Source: Proteiniphilum sp.
GTDB taxonomy: Bacteria > Bacteroidota > Bacteroidia > Bacteroidales > Dysgonomonadaceae
Assembly: GCA_028709605.1 (NCBI GenBank)
Contig: JAQVWR010000005.1
Location: forward strand, 37,460 to 69,799
Reading direction: 5' to 3'
Length of the DNA stretch: 32,340 bases
Of the stretch, positions 9,473 to 18,119 are shown piece by piece (the first letter of the stretch is position 1; every line of letters starts with the position of its first letter). The notes below the pieces were generated by a model that worked only from the letters and a program-made list of their open reading frames with translations, made no database searches and had not been told where the DNA came from. Both the position numbers and the translations under genes were made by a program.

Positions 9473-10408
9473 TTATGATTTGTTATTCACTCTGAATCGT
9501 TCGTCACCATCCCGGAAGAAAGCCACGATCTGGCTGGCGGCGGCAAGACCCGCATTTACATTGGCGTCGGAGGTCTGGGCACCCGATTTCTTCGGAGTAG
9601 AGAAATAGCGTTTCGGGAAACGCGCCAGAAACTCCTCGTGGCGCTCCGGCATGATGTCGGTAATGTACTGAAAATAGGGCCGTTCCTCCATGATCCGGAT
9701 CAGATCTTCCTCCACTACCAGCTCTTTCCTGGCAGAGTTGATCAGTACCCCGTCGCAGGGCATCAGGGAAAGGAGATCATAGTTCACGCAGTTACGTGTC
9801 TCCTCCAGCAGCGGCATGTGCAAAGAAACTATGTCACTGTTCTCGAACAATTCTTTGTTACTGGAAAGCGGAACCACCCCGTATTCACCCTCTTTCCGCA
9901 AATCATCAGGGGTAAGGATAGGCGAATAGGCGTTGACGGTCATGCTAAAACCACGAGCAATCCTGGCAACCATTTTGGCCACATTTCCAAAAGCATACAG
10001 GCCGAGACGTTTATGGGAAATTTCGCGTCCCACACTCCCGTCAAACCGGTTCCGCTGCAGATAGATCAGCATCCCAAAAACCAGCTCCGCTACAGAGTTG
10101 GCATTTTGACCCGGGGTATTCATCACACAGATACTGCGGAGGGTCGCTGCTTCCAGATCCACATTGTCATAGCCGGCGCCGGCACGAACCACCACCTTGA
10201 GACCAGGCGCAGCCTCCATCACCTCCCGGTCAATGATATCGCTCCGAATAATAAGAGCGTTTGCCTCTTTCACCGCAACAAGCAATTGGGTTCTATCAGC
10301 ATAATTCTCAAGCTTTTCGAACTGATAACCCGCAGATTCAATCATCTGCTTCATCTCCCCAACCGCCTGCGAGGCAAATGGCTTACTTGTCGCTAAAAGT
10401 ACCTTCAT
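9473..10408 (-). CDS. serA: D-3-phosphoglycerate dehydrogenase, short type without ACT domain
   Basis: This NAD-dependent dehydrogenase oxidises 3-phosphoglycerate to 3-phosphohydroxypyruvate, the first step of serine synthesis; adjacency to serC supports the assignment. At 311 residues it has the substrate and nucleotide domains only (VVVRAGAGYDNVD, LGLYAFGNVAK, LINSARKELVVEEDL) and no C-terminal ACT domain, so serine feedback of the E. coli kind is not expected. Where classical members have the catalytic His (TPHIG), this protein has Lys273 (STPKKSGAQ). The same replacement is, as I recall, characteristic of the Bacteroidales/Entamoeba type of the enzyme, so it is probably functional. A duplicated 32-bp element lies upstream. 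Confidence 0.93.
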   Translation of the reverse strand: MKVLLATSKPFASQAVGEMKQMIESAGYQFEKLENYADRTQLLVAVKEANALIIRSDIIDREVMEAAPGLKVVVRAGAGYDNVDLEAATLRSICVMNTPGQNANSVAELVFGMLIYLQRNRFDGSVGREISHKRLGLYAFGNVAKMVARIARGFSMTVNAYSPILTPDDLRKEGEYGVVPLSSNKELFENSDIVSLHMPLLEETRNCVNYDLLSLMPCDGVLINSARKELVVEEDLIRIMEERPYFQYITDIMPERHEEFLARFPKRYFSTPKKSGAQTSDANVNAGLAAASQIVAFFRDGDERFRVNNKS

Positions 10409-10440
10409 AGTTCATATTGCTTTATTAATAAATCCTCCTC

Positions 10441-10507
10441 AAAATAATATCACAAAATTACAAACTTCTATCAAAATGATACCACAAAATTACAAACTTC
10501 TATCAAA
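10441..10507. repeat. Tandem 32-bp direct repeat upstream of serA
   Basis: Two adjacent 32-base units (10441-10472 and 10473-10504) differ at only two positions, and the first three bases of a third unit follow. On the minus strand each unit contains TAATTTTG (10460-10453 and 10492-10485), a match to the TAnnTTTG -7 box, 45 and 77 bases before the serA start. A suitably spaced -33 TTTG is not evident for either. Confidence 0.85.
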
Positions 10508-10569
10508 CTAAAAACGAAATCGGAATAAAAAAACGTCGCTGGGTTTTAAATTATCTGTAGCAAAAGTTA

Positions 10570-10601
10570 TTTGTCCGATAAATGGAATCATCGTATCTTT
10601 G
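10570..10601 (+). promoter_or_regulatory. Promoter of the recR operon
   Basis: TTTG (10570-10573), a 20-base spacer and TATCTTTG (10594-10601) form one of the best matches in the window to the Bacteroidota housekeeping promoter. The recR ATG follows 23 bases later. Confidence 0.8.
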
Positions 10602-10624
10602 CGCCGCACAAACACTGTACAGCA

Positions 10625-11257
10625 ATGAACAGTCCTTATCCATCGGCCCTTCTTGAGAATGCGGTGAATGAATTTTCCCGGTTACCCGGCATTGGGCGAA
10701 AAACTGCCCTGCGCCTGGTACTATACCTGCTCCGACAAGATGAAGAAAAGGTTTGCCATTTTGCGGAGACCCTTCTCAAGATGCGCAAGGAGATCACCTA
10801 TTGCTCTCTCTGCCACAATATTTCCGACAGCGATACCTGCAGCATCTGTGCAGATAGGTCACGCGATGGTTCGGTAATCTGCGTGGTGGAGAACGTGCAG
10901 GAGGTGATGGCCATTGAGAAGACGATGCAGTTCAGGGGGTCGTATCATGTGCTGGGGGGGATCATCTCTCCCATCGACGGCATCGGCCCCTCCGACCTGG
11001 AGATCAGCAGTCTCGAAGAGCGGGTGAAGGCAGGCGGCATCAGAGAGGTGATCCTCGCACTGAGTGCTACCATGGAGGGAGACACCACCAACTTTTACAT
11101 CTATCGCAAGCTGCAGGCCTACCCGGTGAAGGTCAGCATCATCGCCAGGGGTGTCTCTGTGGGCGATGAGATCGAATATGCCGATGAAGTAACCCTGGGG
11201 CGTTCCATTCTGAACCGCACCCCGTTCGACGAATCCTATAAACTCGTGACCAAATGA
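10625..11257 (+). CDS. recR: Recombination mediator protein RecR
   Basis: RecR helps load RecA at single-strand gaps together with RecF/RecO. The ATG at 10625 ([14 protein letters not shown], 210 residues) is preferred over an upstream TTG because the promoter lies just before it and RecR proteins begin near this point. Visible features in order are the helix-hairpin-helix ([15 protein letters not shown]), the C4 zinc finger with Cys60, Cys63, Cys72 and Cys75, the TOPRIM domain starting at VICVVEN and the C-terminal [13 protein letters not shown] segment ([15 protein letters not shown]). Length is normal. It heads a compact operon; its stop overlaps the next gene's ATG (ATGA). Confidence 0.97.
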   Translation: MNSPYPSALLENAVNEFSRLPGIGRKTALRLVLYLLRQDEEKVCHFAETLLKMRKEITYCSLCHNISDSDTCSICADRSRDGSVICVVENVQEVMAIEKTMQFRGSYHVLGGIISPIDGIGPSDLEISSLEERVKAGGIREVILALSATMEGDTTNFYIYRKLQAYPVKVSIIARGVSVGDEIEYADEVTLGRSILNRTPFDESYKLVTK

Positions 11258-11763
11258 GCAACGCACCCACACAGGGCAACCCGATGCGAAGACTGTACCG
11301 TCATTACTACTGTAGCATCTCGATCCTTGCACTGCTGTTCCTGTTGATCCTGTTTCATCTGCTGCCTCTCTATCGGGGCTGCCAATCGGTAGGAGTCACA
11401 TGCGAACGGTATGCCATCATGATCACCCTGATCACCATACCGGCCATCCTGAAATGGTTTGCCCATCAACTGAAAAAGAGCCCCCGCCCCATGGTGCGGA
11501 GGGATGCGATCACACGCTACAGCCGTGCGTACTACCTGCGTCACTACACGATCAGTGCAGGGACCCTATTCCATATCGTACTGTTCGGGCTCTCCCGCAA
11601 CCTGAATTTTTTCTGGTGCTCCGTCCTGCTTTTCATGATCTTTTTCTTTTGCCGTCCTTCCCTTCCTGAGCTGGAAAACCTTCTGGAGAAACCCGAAGCA
11701 ACAGAGGAGGGGGAGAGAGAGCTGCAAGATACCGATAGCGATGAAACCCTTATTGGAAAATAA
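11254..11763 (+). CDS. Small membrane protein of unknown function
   Basis: A 169-residue protein whose ATG overlaps the recR stop by four bases, so translation is probably coupled. It has about four hydrophobic segments (around [51 protein letters not shown] and [16 protein letters not shown]) separated by basic loops, and an acidic C-terminal tail. I recognise no catalytic motif. Its last 23 bases overlap the start of the acetyltransferase gene. Similar hydrophobic proteins at this spot are, as far as I recall, common in Bacteroidales recR clusters, but function is unknown. Confidence 0.8.
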   Translation: MSNAPTQGNPMRRLYRHYYCSISILALLFLLILFHLLPLYRGCQSVGVTCERYAIMITLITIPAILKWFAHQLKKSPRPMVRRDAITRYSRAYYLRHYTISAGTLFHIVLFGLSRNLNFFWCSVLLFMIFFFCRPSLPELENLLEKPEATEEGERELQDTDSDETLIGK

Positions 11764-12271
11764 CCGAATCTGTCTGCGCGCCACCGAGCCGGAGGACTTA
11801 GAGCTGCTCTACCGCTGGGAAAACGATACCCTCCAGTGGCAGTACGGCACCACCACCGTTCCTTTCTCACGATACACCCTCAAGCAGTACCTGGCCCAAT
11901 CGAATCAGGACATCTACACGGATCGACAGCTCCGCCTGATGATCGCCCTCAGGGAGAGCGGTGAGACCATCGGGGCGGTCGACCTTTATGATTTTGAGCC
12001 CTATCACTTCAGAGCGGGTGTAGGGATCCTGATTGACGGGAGATACCGGCAACAAGGGTACGGACTGCAGGCATTAAAACTGTTGGAAACCTATTCATTC
12101 GGGTTCCTCCGTCTCCGGCAGCTCTATGCGCTCGTGCCTGAAGCTAACCGCGCCAGCACCCGGTTGTTCACCAAAGCGGGCTATGAAGCGACCGGGGTAT
12201 TGAAAGAGTGGATCCGAACGGATGAGCGGTTTGCCGATGTACAGGTGATGCAGCGGATCAACCGGAAGTGA
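11741..12271 (+). CDS. GNAT-family N-acetyltransferase (RimJ/RimL-like)
   Basis: A 176-residue member of the RimJ/RimL-type GNAT group, which moves acetyl from acetyl-CoA to protein N termini or small amines. The N-terminal strand ([20 protein letters not shown]), the central strand GAVDLYDFEPYHFRAGVGI, the acetyl-CoA loop GRYRQQGYGLQALKLL and the final NRASTRLFTKAGYEATG are all in the expected order. Substrate cannot be told from sequence. It overlaps the membrane-protein gene by 23 bases and is followed 24 bases later by tsaC, inside the recR operon. Confidence 0.9.
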   Translation: MKPLLENNRICLRATEPEDLELLYRWENDTLQWQYGTTTVPFSRYTLKQYLAQSNQDIYTDRQLRLMIALRESGETIGAVDLYDFEPYHFRAGVGILIDGRYRQQGYGLQALKLLETYSFGFLRLRQLYALVPEANRASTRLFTKAGYEATGVLKEWIRTDERFADVQVMQRINRK

Positions 12272-12295
12272 ACATTTTTATTGTGTGTGGAGATC

Positions 12296-12874
12296 ATGGA
12301 AAGAAAAACGATTCAGGAAGATATCAGAAAAGCATGTGATGTGCTGAGAAACGGCGGGATCATTCTCTATCCCACCGACACCATCTGGGGCATCGGCTGC
12401 GATGCCACCAACGAAGAGGCCGTGAAAAGAATCTACGACCTGAAGCAGCGTGACGACAGCAAGTCGATGCTGGTACTACTCGACAACCCGGTCAAGCTGC
12501 AATATTATGTAGCGGATGTTCCCGAGATCACGTGGGACCTGATCGAGCTGACCGACCGGCCGCTCACCATCATCTATGAAGGGGCACGCAACCTGGCCCA
12601 CAACCTGATTGCTGCTGACGGATCGGTAGGCATACGCATCACCGAAGAGTTCTTCTCGCGCGAGCTATGCAAACAGTTTCGCAAGCCGATCGTCTCCACT
12701 TCGGCCAACATCAGCGGAGCGCCCACCCCCTCCCGTTTCACACAGATCGCACGCGAGATCAAAGAGGGCGTGGATTATGTGGTCGCCTGCCGGCAACAAG
12801 AGCAAACCGAAACAAAACCCTCAGGCATCATCAGGCTGGGTAGGAACGGCACCATTCAGATTATCCGAAAGTAA
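12296..12874 (+). CDS. tsaC: L-threonylcarbamoyladenylate synthase (YrdC/Sua5 family)
   Basis: TsaC makes threonylcarbamoyl-AMP from threonine, bicarbonate and ATP, for the t6A37 modification of ANN-decoding tRNAs. The ATG at 12296 is chosen over a TTG at 12281; it gives 192 residues, close to the short single-domain form, with a GGAG just before it. Motifs include GGIILYPTDTIWGIGCDA, IYDLKQRDDSKSM, the VGIRI strand and STSANISGAPTP. There is no Sua5 C-terminal domain. It lies in the recR operon between the acetyltransferase and the ClC gene. Confidence 0.95.
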   Translation: MERKTIQEDIRKACDVLRNGGIILYPTDTIWGIGCDATNEEAVKRIYDLKQRDDSKSMLVLLDNPVKLQYYVADVPEITWDLIELTDRPLTIIYEGARNLAHNLIAADGSVGIRITEEFFSRELCKQFRKPIVSTSANISGAPTPSRFTQIAREIKEGVDYVVACRQQEQTETKPSGIIRLGRNGTIQIIRK

Positions 12875-12884
12875 AGAATTTGGT

Positions 12885-12892
12885 TATCTTTG
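12885..12892 (+). promoter_or_regulatory. Possible promoter -7 box for the ClC gene
   Basis: TATCTTTG matches TAnnTTTG and lies 28 bases before the ATG at 12920, in the only gap of the recR-fmt cluster longer than 25 bases. No good -33 box is seen, so this may be a weak internal promoter. Confidence 0.45.
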
Positions 12893-12919
12893 TAATCGGA
12901 TTTCGAATACGTACTGCCG

Positions 12920-14710
12920 ATGCCTTTAAAAACGATCTTCAATCAATTTCTGCTCTGGCGCGACTCCCATATTAAAGAGCGCCACTTCCTACTGTTTGTC
13001 TGTTTTCTGGTAGGGATCCTCACAGCATTGGCCGCCTGGCTGCTGAAGAGCTCCATACACTTCTTCCAGGCCTTTCTCACCGAGAACTTCAGCCGGGAAA
13101 ACCTGAACTTTGCCTATCTGCTCTTCCCCATCGTAGGGATCCTGATCGCCGGTTTATATGTGAAGTACATGGTGAAAGATGATATCAGTCACGGGGTAAC
13201 CAAGATCCTCTTTGCCATCTCCCAGCGGAAGAGCCGGATCAAACCCCATAATATGTACACCTCACTGGCAGCCAGCTCCGTCACCATCGGCTTCGGCGGA
13301 TCGGTAGGTGCCGAGGCGCCGATCGTGCTCACCGGCTCCGCCATCGGATCGAACCTGGGACGCTTCTTCAAACTCGAACAGCACAGCCTGATGATCCTGG
13401 TGGGATGTGGCGCTGCCGGGGGCATTGCCGGCATCTTCAAAGCCCCCATTGCCGGCATTCTTTTCGTCATCGAGGTGCTGTTGCTCGACCTCACCATGTC
13501 TTCCATCCTGCCCCTGCTGGTGACAGCCGTCACTGCCACCACCGTCTCCTATCTGCTCAACGGCATGGATGCCATGTTTGCCTATTCTCAAACAGAGCCC
13601 TTCCTGCTGAACCGCATCCCCTATGTGGTCGTGCTGGGAATCGTCTGCGGATTTGTCTCCCTCTACGTGATCCGGGTCATGAGCTGGTGTGAAGATTTCT
13701 TTCACAGACTGCCGCAATGGAAGCGGTTTCTCCTGGGCGGGGGGATACTCAGCGTGCTGATCTTCTTTTTCCCGCCACTCTACGGGGAGGGATACAACAC
13801 CATCAACACCCTGCTGGCAACGGGTGAAGGGTTTCACACCCTCACCAACGAGAGCTTCTTCTATAATATGGAGAGCCGCTGGACCATTGTCATCTTCCTC
13901 CTGCTGGTGATTCTCTTTAAAGTGTTCGCCACCAGTGCCACCAACGGAGGAGGGGGCACCGGAGGGGTATTTGCCCCCACCCTCTTTCTGGGATGTATCG
14001 CCGGATTTGTCTACTCCTATACGTTAAACCAGCTGGGATACACCACCTATCTGCCACAGGAGAATTTTGCGCTGATGGGAATGGCCGGCGTAATGACCGG
14101 CGTGATGCATGCGCCGCTGACCGGCACCTTCCTAATCGCGGAGCTCACCGGCGGTTACGACCTGTTTCTCCCGTTGTTGATCGTCTCTCTGGTTTCATAC
14201 GGCACCATCTTAGTTTTCGAGAAGCACAGCATCTATGCCATCCGACTGGCGAAGCGGGGTGAGCTCATCACACACCACAAAGACAAGGCAGTACTCACCC
14301 TCCTGAAGGTGGAAGATCTGCTGGAAACAGATATTCCGACCGTGAAACCCGATTATACCCTGGGGGAGATGGTAAAGGTTATATCCACCTCCACCCGCAA
14401 CATCTTCCCGGTGGTAAACGATAAAGGAGTGTTGCTGGGACTGGTCATGATCAATGATATCCGCAACATCATGTTCCGGCCGGAACTGTACGACCGTTTT
14501 ACGGTGGAGAAATTCATGGTAGGAGCACCCGCAAAGATAGAGATTACCTCGAGCATGGAAGAGGTGATGGCCCAGTTTGAAAACACCAAGGCATGGAACC
14601 TGCCGGTAATCGATCAAAAAGGCATCTATCAGGGCATCCTCTCCCAGTCGTCGGTATTCAACTCCTACCGCGAAGTGCTGGTGGAGAATTATTCCGATAC
14701 GGAAGAATAA
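12920..14710 (+). CDS. ClC-family chloride channel with C-terminal CBS pair
   Basis: A 596-residue voltage-gated-chloride-channel-family membrane protein. The membrane part (about 25-440) has the GxE-P region GFGGSVGAEAPIVL with the gating-type Glu132 and the GGVFAP motif at 348-353; the first anion-binding motif GSGIP is replaced by ISHGV. At the site of the internal proton-transfer glutamate of E. coli ClC, the sequence reads Glu185-Val186 (FVIEVLLLD), so Val occupies the proton Glu position, as in ClC channels. Two cytoplasmic CBS domains follow from about residue 464 (DIPTVKPDYTLGEMV, then a second repeat), probably binding adenine nucleotides. It sits between tsaC and fmt, 13 bases before fmt. 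Confidence 0.93.
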   Translation: MPLKTIFNQFLLWRDSHIKERHFLLFVCFLVGILTALAAWLLKSSIHFFQAFLTENFSRENLNFAYLLFPIVGILIAGLYVKYMVKDDISHGVTKILFAISQRKSRIKPHNMYTSLAASSVTIGFGGSVGAEAPIVLTGSAIGSNLGRFFKLEQHSLMILVGCGAAGGIAGIFKAPIAGILFVIEVLLLDLTMSSILPLLVTAVTATTVSYLLNGMDAMFAYSQTEPFLLNRIPYVVVLGIVCGFVSLYVIRVMSWCEDFFHRLPQWKRFLLGGGILSVLIFFFPPLYGEGYNTINTLLATGEGFHTLTNESFFYNMESRWTIVIFLLLVILFKVFATSATNGGGGTGGVFAPTLFLGCIAGFVYSYTLNQLGYTTYLPQENFALMGMAGVMTGVMHAPLTGTFLIAELTGGYDLFLPLLIVSLVSYGTILVFEKHSIYAIRLAKRGELITHHKDKAVLTLLKVEDLLETDIPTVKPDYTLGEMVKVISTSTRNIFPVVNDKGVLLGLVMINDIRNIMFRPELYDRFTVEKFMVGAPAKIEITSSMEEVMAQFENTKAWNLPVIDQKGIYQGILSQSSVFNSYREVLVENYSDTEE

Positions 14711-14723
14711 GTGCATCAAGAAA

Positions 14724-15701
14724 ATGAAAAAAGAAACCTTACGGATCATATTCATGGGCACTCCCGATTTTGCGGTTGAGTCGCTCAAAGCATTGGTGGA
14801 AAACCATTACAACGTTGTGGGAGTGATTACCATGCCCGACAAGGCAGTGGGCAGAGGATATAAACGGCAGCCATCGGCCGTAAAGCAATACGCCCTGCAC
14901 AACGGCCTCAACCTGCTGCAGCCCGCCAACCTCAAGGATCCCTCCTTCCTGGATCAGTTACGGGCGCTGAAAGCCGACCTGCAGATTGTGGTCGCCTTTC
15001 GCATGCTGCCCGAAGCGGTATGGAGCATGCCGCCGTTGGGCACCTTCAACCTGCATGCGTCACTGTTGCCGCAATACCGGGGTGCGGCGCCCATCAACTG
15101 GGCGCTGATCAACGGGGAGAAGGAGACCGGCGTCACTACCTTCTTCCTCTCACACCAGATCGACACCGGCCGCATCATCTTCCGGGAGAAAACCCCCATC
15201 AGCGAGAGCGACAATGCGGGTACACTGCACGACCGTCTGATGACGATGGGTGCAGCGCTGGTGGTGAAAACGGTGGAAGCGATTGTGAACGGTACGGCCG
15301 AAAGTCTGCCGCAGCAGGAGTGGTACAGTGATGAGCATACATTACGGAGTGCCCCCAAGATTTTCAAAGAGACCTGCCGGATCGACTGGAACCGTACGGC
15401 CGAAGAAGTACGCAACCTGATCCGGGGCTTCTCTCCCTACCCTGCTGCATGGACAGAGCTCCTGATGGACAACAGCAGGGAACCCTTGCGCTTGAAGTTA
15501 TTCGCCGCAGAGATCGTCGAAACTGACGGCGTCGTACTGCCGACAGGGACGGTGCGAACAGACAATCAATCATTTCTGGATGTGGCCGTCCGCGACGGAT
15601 ATATCCGGGTCACCGACCTACAGCTCTCAGGAAAGAAAAGGATGCAGACAAGTGATTTCCTCCACGGCTACTCCTTTCCGGAGGGGTGCCGTCTCGGATG
15701 A
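14724..15701 (+). CDS. fmt: Methionyl-tRNA formyltransferase
   Basis: Fmt transfers a formyl group from 10-formyltetrahydrofolate to Met-tRNAfMet for translation initiation. The 325-residue protein has the catalytic Asn109, His111 and Asp147 (FNLHASLLPQYRGAAPINWA and HQIDTGRI), matching Asn106/His108/Asp144 of E. coli. The N-terminal RIIFMGTPDFAVESL and basic loop GRGYKRQPSAVK are also typical. The C-terminal OB-like domain begins around residue 210. It is the last gene of the recR-fmt cluster; its stop is two bases from the stop of the convergent DUF3078-type gene, so no separate terminator fits between them. Confidence 0.97.
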   Translation: MKKETLRIIFMGTPDFAVESLKALVENHYNVVGVITMPDKAVGRGYKRQPSAVKQYALHNGLNLLQPANLKDPSFLDQLRALKADLQIVVAFRMLPEAVWSMPPLGTFNLHASLLPQYRGAAPINWALINGEKETGVTTFFLSHQIDTGRIIFREKTPISESDNAGTLHDRLMTMGAALVVKTVEAIVNGTAESLPQQEWYSDEHTLRSAPKIFKETCRIDWNRTAEEVRNLIRGFSPYPAAWTELLMDNSREPLRLKLFAAEIVETDGVVLPTGTVRTDNQSFLDVAVRDGYIRVTDLQLSGKKRMQTSDFLHGYSFPEGCRLG

Positions 15702-15703
15702 GA

Positions 15704-17257
15704 TTACCACTTGTAGTTCAGGCCAAAGCTAAGGGTCTGGTTCAGCTGCCAGTATTTCAGATCGGGATCTGCCGGCACACCATCATCGAACCGTACATTG
15801 ACATAGATACGGGTGGATAAAGCGTTGGTCAATGCCATGTTCAGGCTGTTCTCAAACTCCGACAAGACCTTCTCATAACTGGTAAAATAGGTAAGACGCG
15901 AATCCCATGACACATATTGCGTAATATTGTACCGCAGGATGGAGGTGATGGTAGACCCCATATCCATCAGAGAATTTTTGTCTTCCGGGATACCGTATCT
16001 TTTCACATCCACCGCATCATTGCCTACATATTTATAGTTGATGGATATAGGCGCCAGGTTCAATGCCCACTTCACATTGCGGTGACGGATCTTTTTCGAT
16101 TTCCTGTCCAGTTCGAACTTCAAGCCCACACCGGCATTCACATAGAGAGGCGACAGAAAGGCTGAACGGAGGGTACTGGTATTGGGAAGATAGTTATTGA
16201 ACAACTGCGATTTTACCTCCAGGTTCATGGAATAAGACCATTCCTTCACAAAGGAGCTGAGACCAAAGTCCCCGTAATAACGGATCTGGTCATTTCCGAT
16301 GCGATAGTTTCGTACCGAATCATCGGGGGCATTGAAGAGCGAGAGGCGCCATTCGAGGGTGTTGTTGAAACGTACCTTATCCTTCTGATAATTGGCTCTG
16401 AACACCTGGAAGCTATTAAAATTCACGTTGTTGGATCCTCCCTTATGCCAGTTATTGGAGAAGTAGTTCTGCGCAAACTGGAAGGAGTGTTCACCGTTGT
16501 AGACCCAATATTTTCTGTTGATGGTAGCTCCCTCTATTCCCGGCGTATCGAGTGAATAGGTTGTCTCAGTCCTGATCAGCTCCTTAAACGGGTTGAAGGT
16601 CTCTCTCACAATCGCATCACCGTTCTCCAGACGGGGAAGGGTATCAAAACTGGCCACGGAATAACGGATCCTGTCGGGATATCGCCGGTAATAGTCTCTC
16701 CGCACATCCCGCACAAAATCAGCATGCCGCAGTGCGGGAGCAAAAGTCCTCTCCTGCGGAATCAGCATTCCCCGGGTCTGCTCCTTCTCAGGGGTGTAAA
16801 AGGAGAGATCCCGCGGCAGCATCTTCCCGGTGAAGATCATGGGCAGAAACAACGCATTGTAGAAAATCGTATCCTGGAAAGTCAGTCCAATGACAGATGC
16901 TGCAAGGTCAGGATGAAGAGGCAGCATCAGCATACCCTGTTCATTTCTCTGATAGAGTGAGTCAAGCGGATTGTGGTAAGCTCCCCGCTTACCGGCGAGC
17001 AGGCTGTCGGTGCTTTTACCTGACAGGTCCTGCTGTTCCCGGATCAGGATGTCGCCGTCACTCACCGCCGGCTCATGCTCCTGTCTTGCGGTACGCTGTT
17101 CAACCTGCCGGCTGATATCTGTAATGTCGTAGAATAGATCCGTGCTGTCAGCCACCTGACGCGATACAGGCGGAACCATGACCATCTCGTCGGCCCAGGC
17201 AATCCCTGAAAAGAGCAGGGAAAATGTTAAAAATAGCGGGAAATATAAACGTTTCAT
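15704..17257 (-). CDS. DUF3078-type outer-membrane beta-barrel
   Basis: A 517-residue exported protein (ATG at 17257 preferred to 17263) with the signal peptide MKRLYFPLFLTFSLLFSG. About 230 residues of low-homology sequence precede the diagnostic FQFAQNYFSNNWHKGGSNNV segment; the rest is strand after strand with aromatic girdles, ending in NQTLSFGLNYKW, a classic outer-membrane C terminus. I recognise the family as DUF3078 of Bacteroidota, of unknown function. It is a single-gene unit facing fmt tail to tail and diverging from lemA. Confidence 0.8.
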   Translation of the reverse strand: MKRLYFPLFLTFSLLFSGIAWADEMVMVPPVSRQVADSTDLFYDITDISRQVEQRTARQEHEPAVSDGDILIREQQDLSGKSTDSLLAGKRGAYHNPLDSLYQRNEQGMLMLPLHPDLAASVIGLTFQDTIFYNALFLPMIFTGKMLPRDLSFYTPEKEQTRGMLIPQERTFAPALRHADFVRDVRRDYYRRYPDRIRYSVASFDTLPRLENGDAIVRETFNPFKELIRTETTYSLDTPGIEGATINRKYWVYNGEHSFQFAQNYFSNNWHKGGSNNVNFNSFQVFRANYQKDKVRFNNTLEWRLSLFNAPDDSVRNYRIGNDQIRYYGDFGLSSFVKEWSYSMNLEVKSQLFNNYLPNTSTLRSAFLSPLYVNAGVGLKFELDRKSKKIRHRNVKWALNLAPISINYKYVGNDAVDVKRYGIPEDKNSLMDMGSTITSILRYNITQYVSWDSRLTYFTSYEKVLSEFENSLNMALTNALSTRIYVNVRFDDGVPADPDLKYWQLNQTLSFGLNYKW

Positions 17258-17337
17258 AAGCATTTTTTGACTGGAAGACGATTTTCATTGTTCCGTCACA
17301 AGAAATTACACAACACATTGCACACTCTTCCGGATGA

Positions 17338-17345
17338 CAAAGATA
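17338..17345 (-). promoter_or_regulatory. Probable -7 box of the DUF3078-type gene
   Basis: On the minus strand TATCTTTG fits the TAnnTTTG consensus, 81 bases before the ATG. No convincing -33 box. A perfect 12-bp palindrome (17366-17377, AGAGCATGCTCT) lies just upstream. Confidence 0.5.
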
Positions 17346-17465
17346 TAAAAAAAGTTTCACTGAAAAGAGCATGCTCTCAAAACCTTTCCCCGTCCGCAAC
17401 TGTTAAGACTGCGGAAAGGGAAAAACTCCTGCCTCTCAGCAATGTGCCGGGCACGAATTATTTTT

Positions 17466-17473
17466 TACCTTTG
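17466..17473 (+). promoter_or_regulatory. Promoter -7 box of the lemA operon
   Basis: TACCTTTG matches TAnnTTTG, 51 bases before the lemA ATG. The -33 region is weak. Confidence 0.55.
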
Positions 17474-17523
17474 CAATCCAAAGGAAATCGTACACTTTCA
17501 CATACATCAAACAGAAGAACAAA

Positions 17524-18105
17524 ATGAAAAAGGTATTCAACATTTTATTGATTCTCGCCGGCATTGTCACCCTCACCGGCTGCCAGGGCTATAACAGGAT
17601 GGTAGAGAAACAAGAAGCCGTGACGGCACAGTGGGGCAATGTACAGAATGCTTACCAGCGACGGGCCGATCTGATCCCCAACCTGGTGAACACCGTGAAA
17701 GGGTATGCCACCCACGAGCAGGAGACCTTCGCGCAGGTGACCGAGGCCAGGGCAAAAGCCACGCAGACCACCGTCAGTCCCGAGAACCTCACGGCGGAGA
17801 GCCTGCAGGAGTACCAGCAGGCACAGAACCAGCTGAGTCAGGCCCTTGGCCGGCTGCTGCTGATCCAGGAGAACTACCCGGAGCTGAAAGCCAACCAGAA
17901 CTTCCTGGCGCTGCAGGACGAGCTGGCCGGCACGGAGAACCGCATCTCCGTGGAGCGCAACAAGTTCAACCAGATTGCGCAGGACTACAACGCCTATATC
18001 CGCAAGTTCCCCCAGGTGATCTACGCCAAATGGTTCAAATTTGAACCGAAGGCCTACTTCGAAGCGGTTCCTGAAGCACAAACCGCGCCACAGGTACAAT
18101 TTTGA
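17524..18105 (+). CDS. lemA: LemA-family lipoprotein
   Basis: LemA proteins are envelope-anchored coiled-coil proteins of poorly known function. The 193-residue product starts with a lipoprotein-like signal ending LTGC (Cys20), followed by the family motif VEKQEAVTAQWGNVQNAYQR, ADLIPNLVNTVKGYA and later NRISVERNKFNQIAQDYNAY. Long helices dominate. The TPM-domain genes follow immediately, the usual arrangement for this family, suggesting a joint role at the membrane. The next gene's ATG is 14 bases after the stop. Confidence 0.93.
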   Translation: MKKVFNILLILAGIVTLTGCQGYNRMVEKQEAVTAQWGNVQNAYQRRADLIPNLVNTVKGYATHEQETFAQVTEARAKATQTTVSPENLTAESLQEYQQAQNQLSQALGRLLLIQENYPELKANQNFLALQDELAGTENRISVERNKFNQIAQDYNAYIRKFPQVIYAKWFKFEPKAYFEAVPEAQTAPQVQF

Positions 18106-18119
18106 CCACACACCACACC

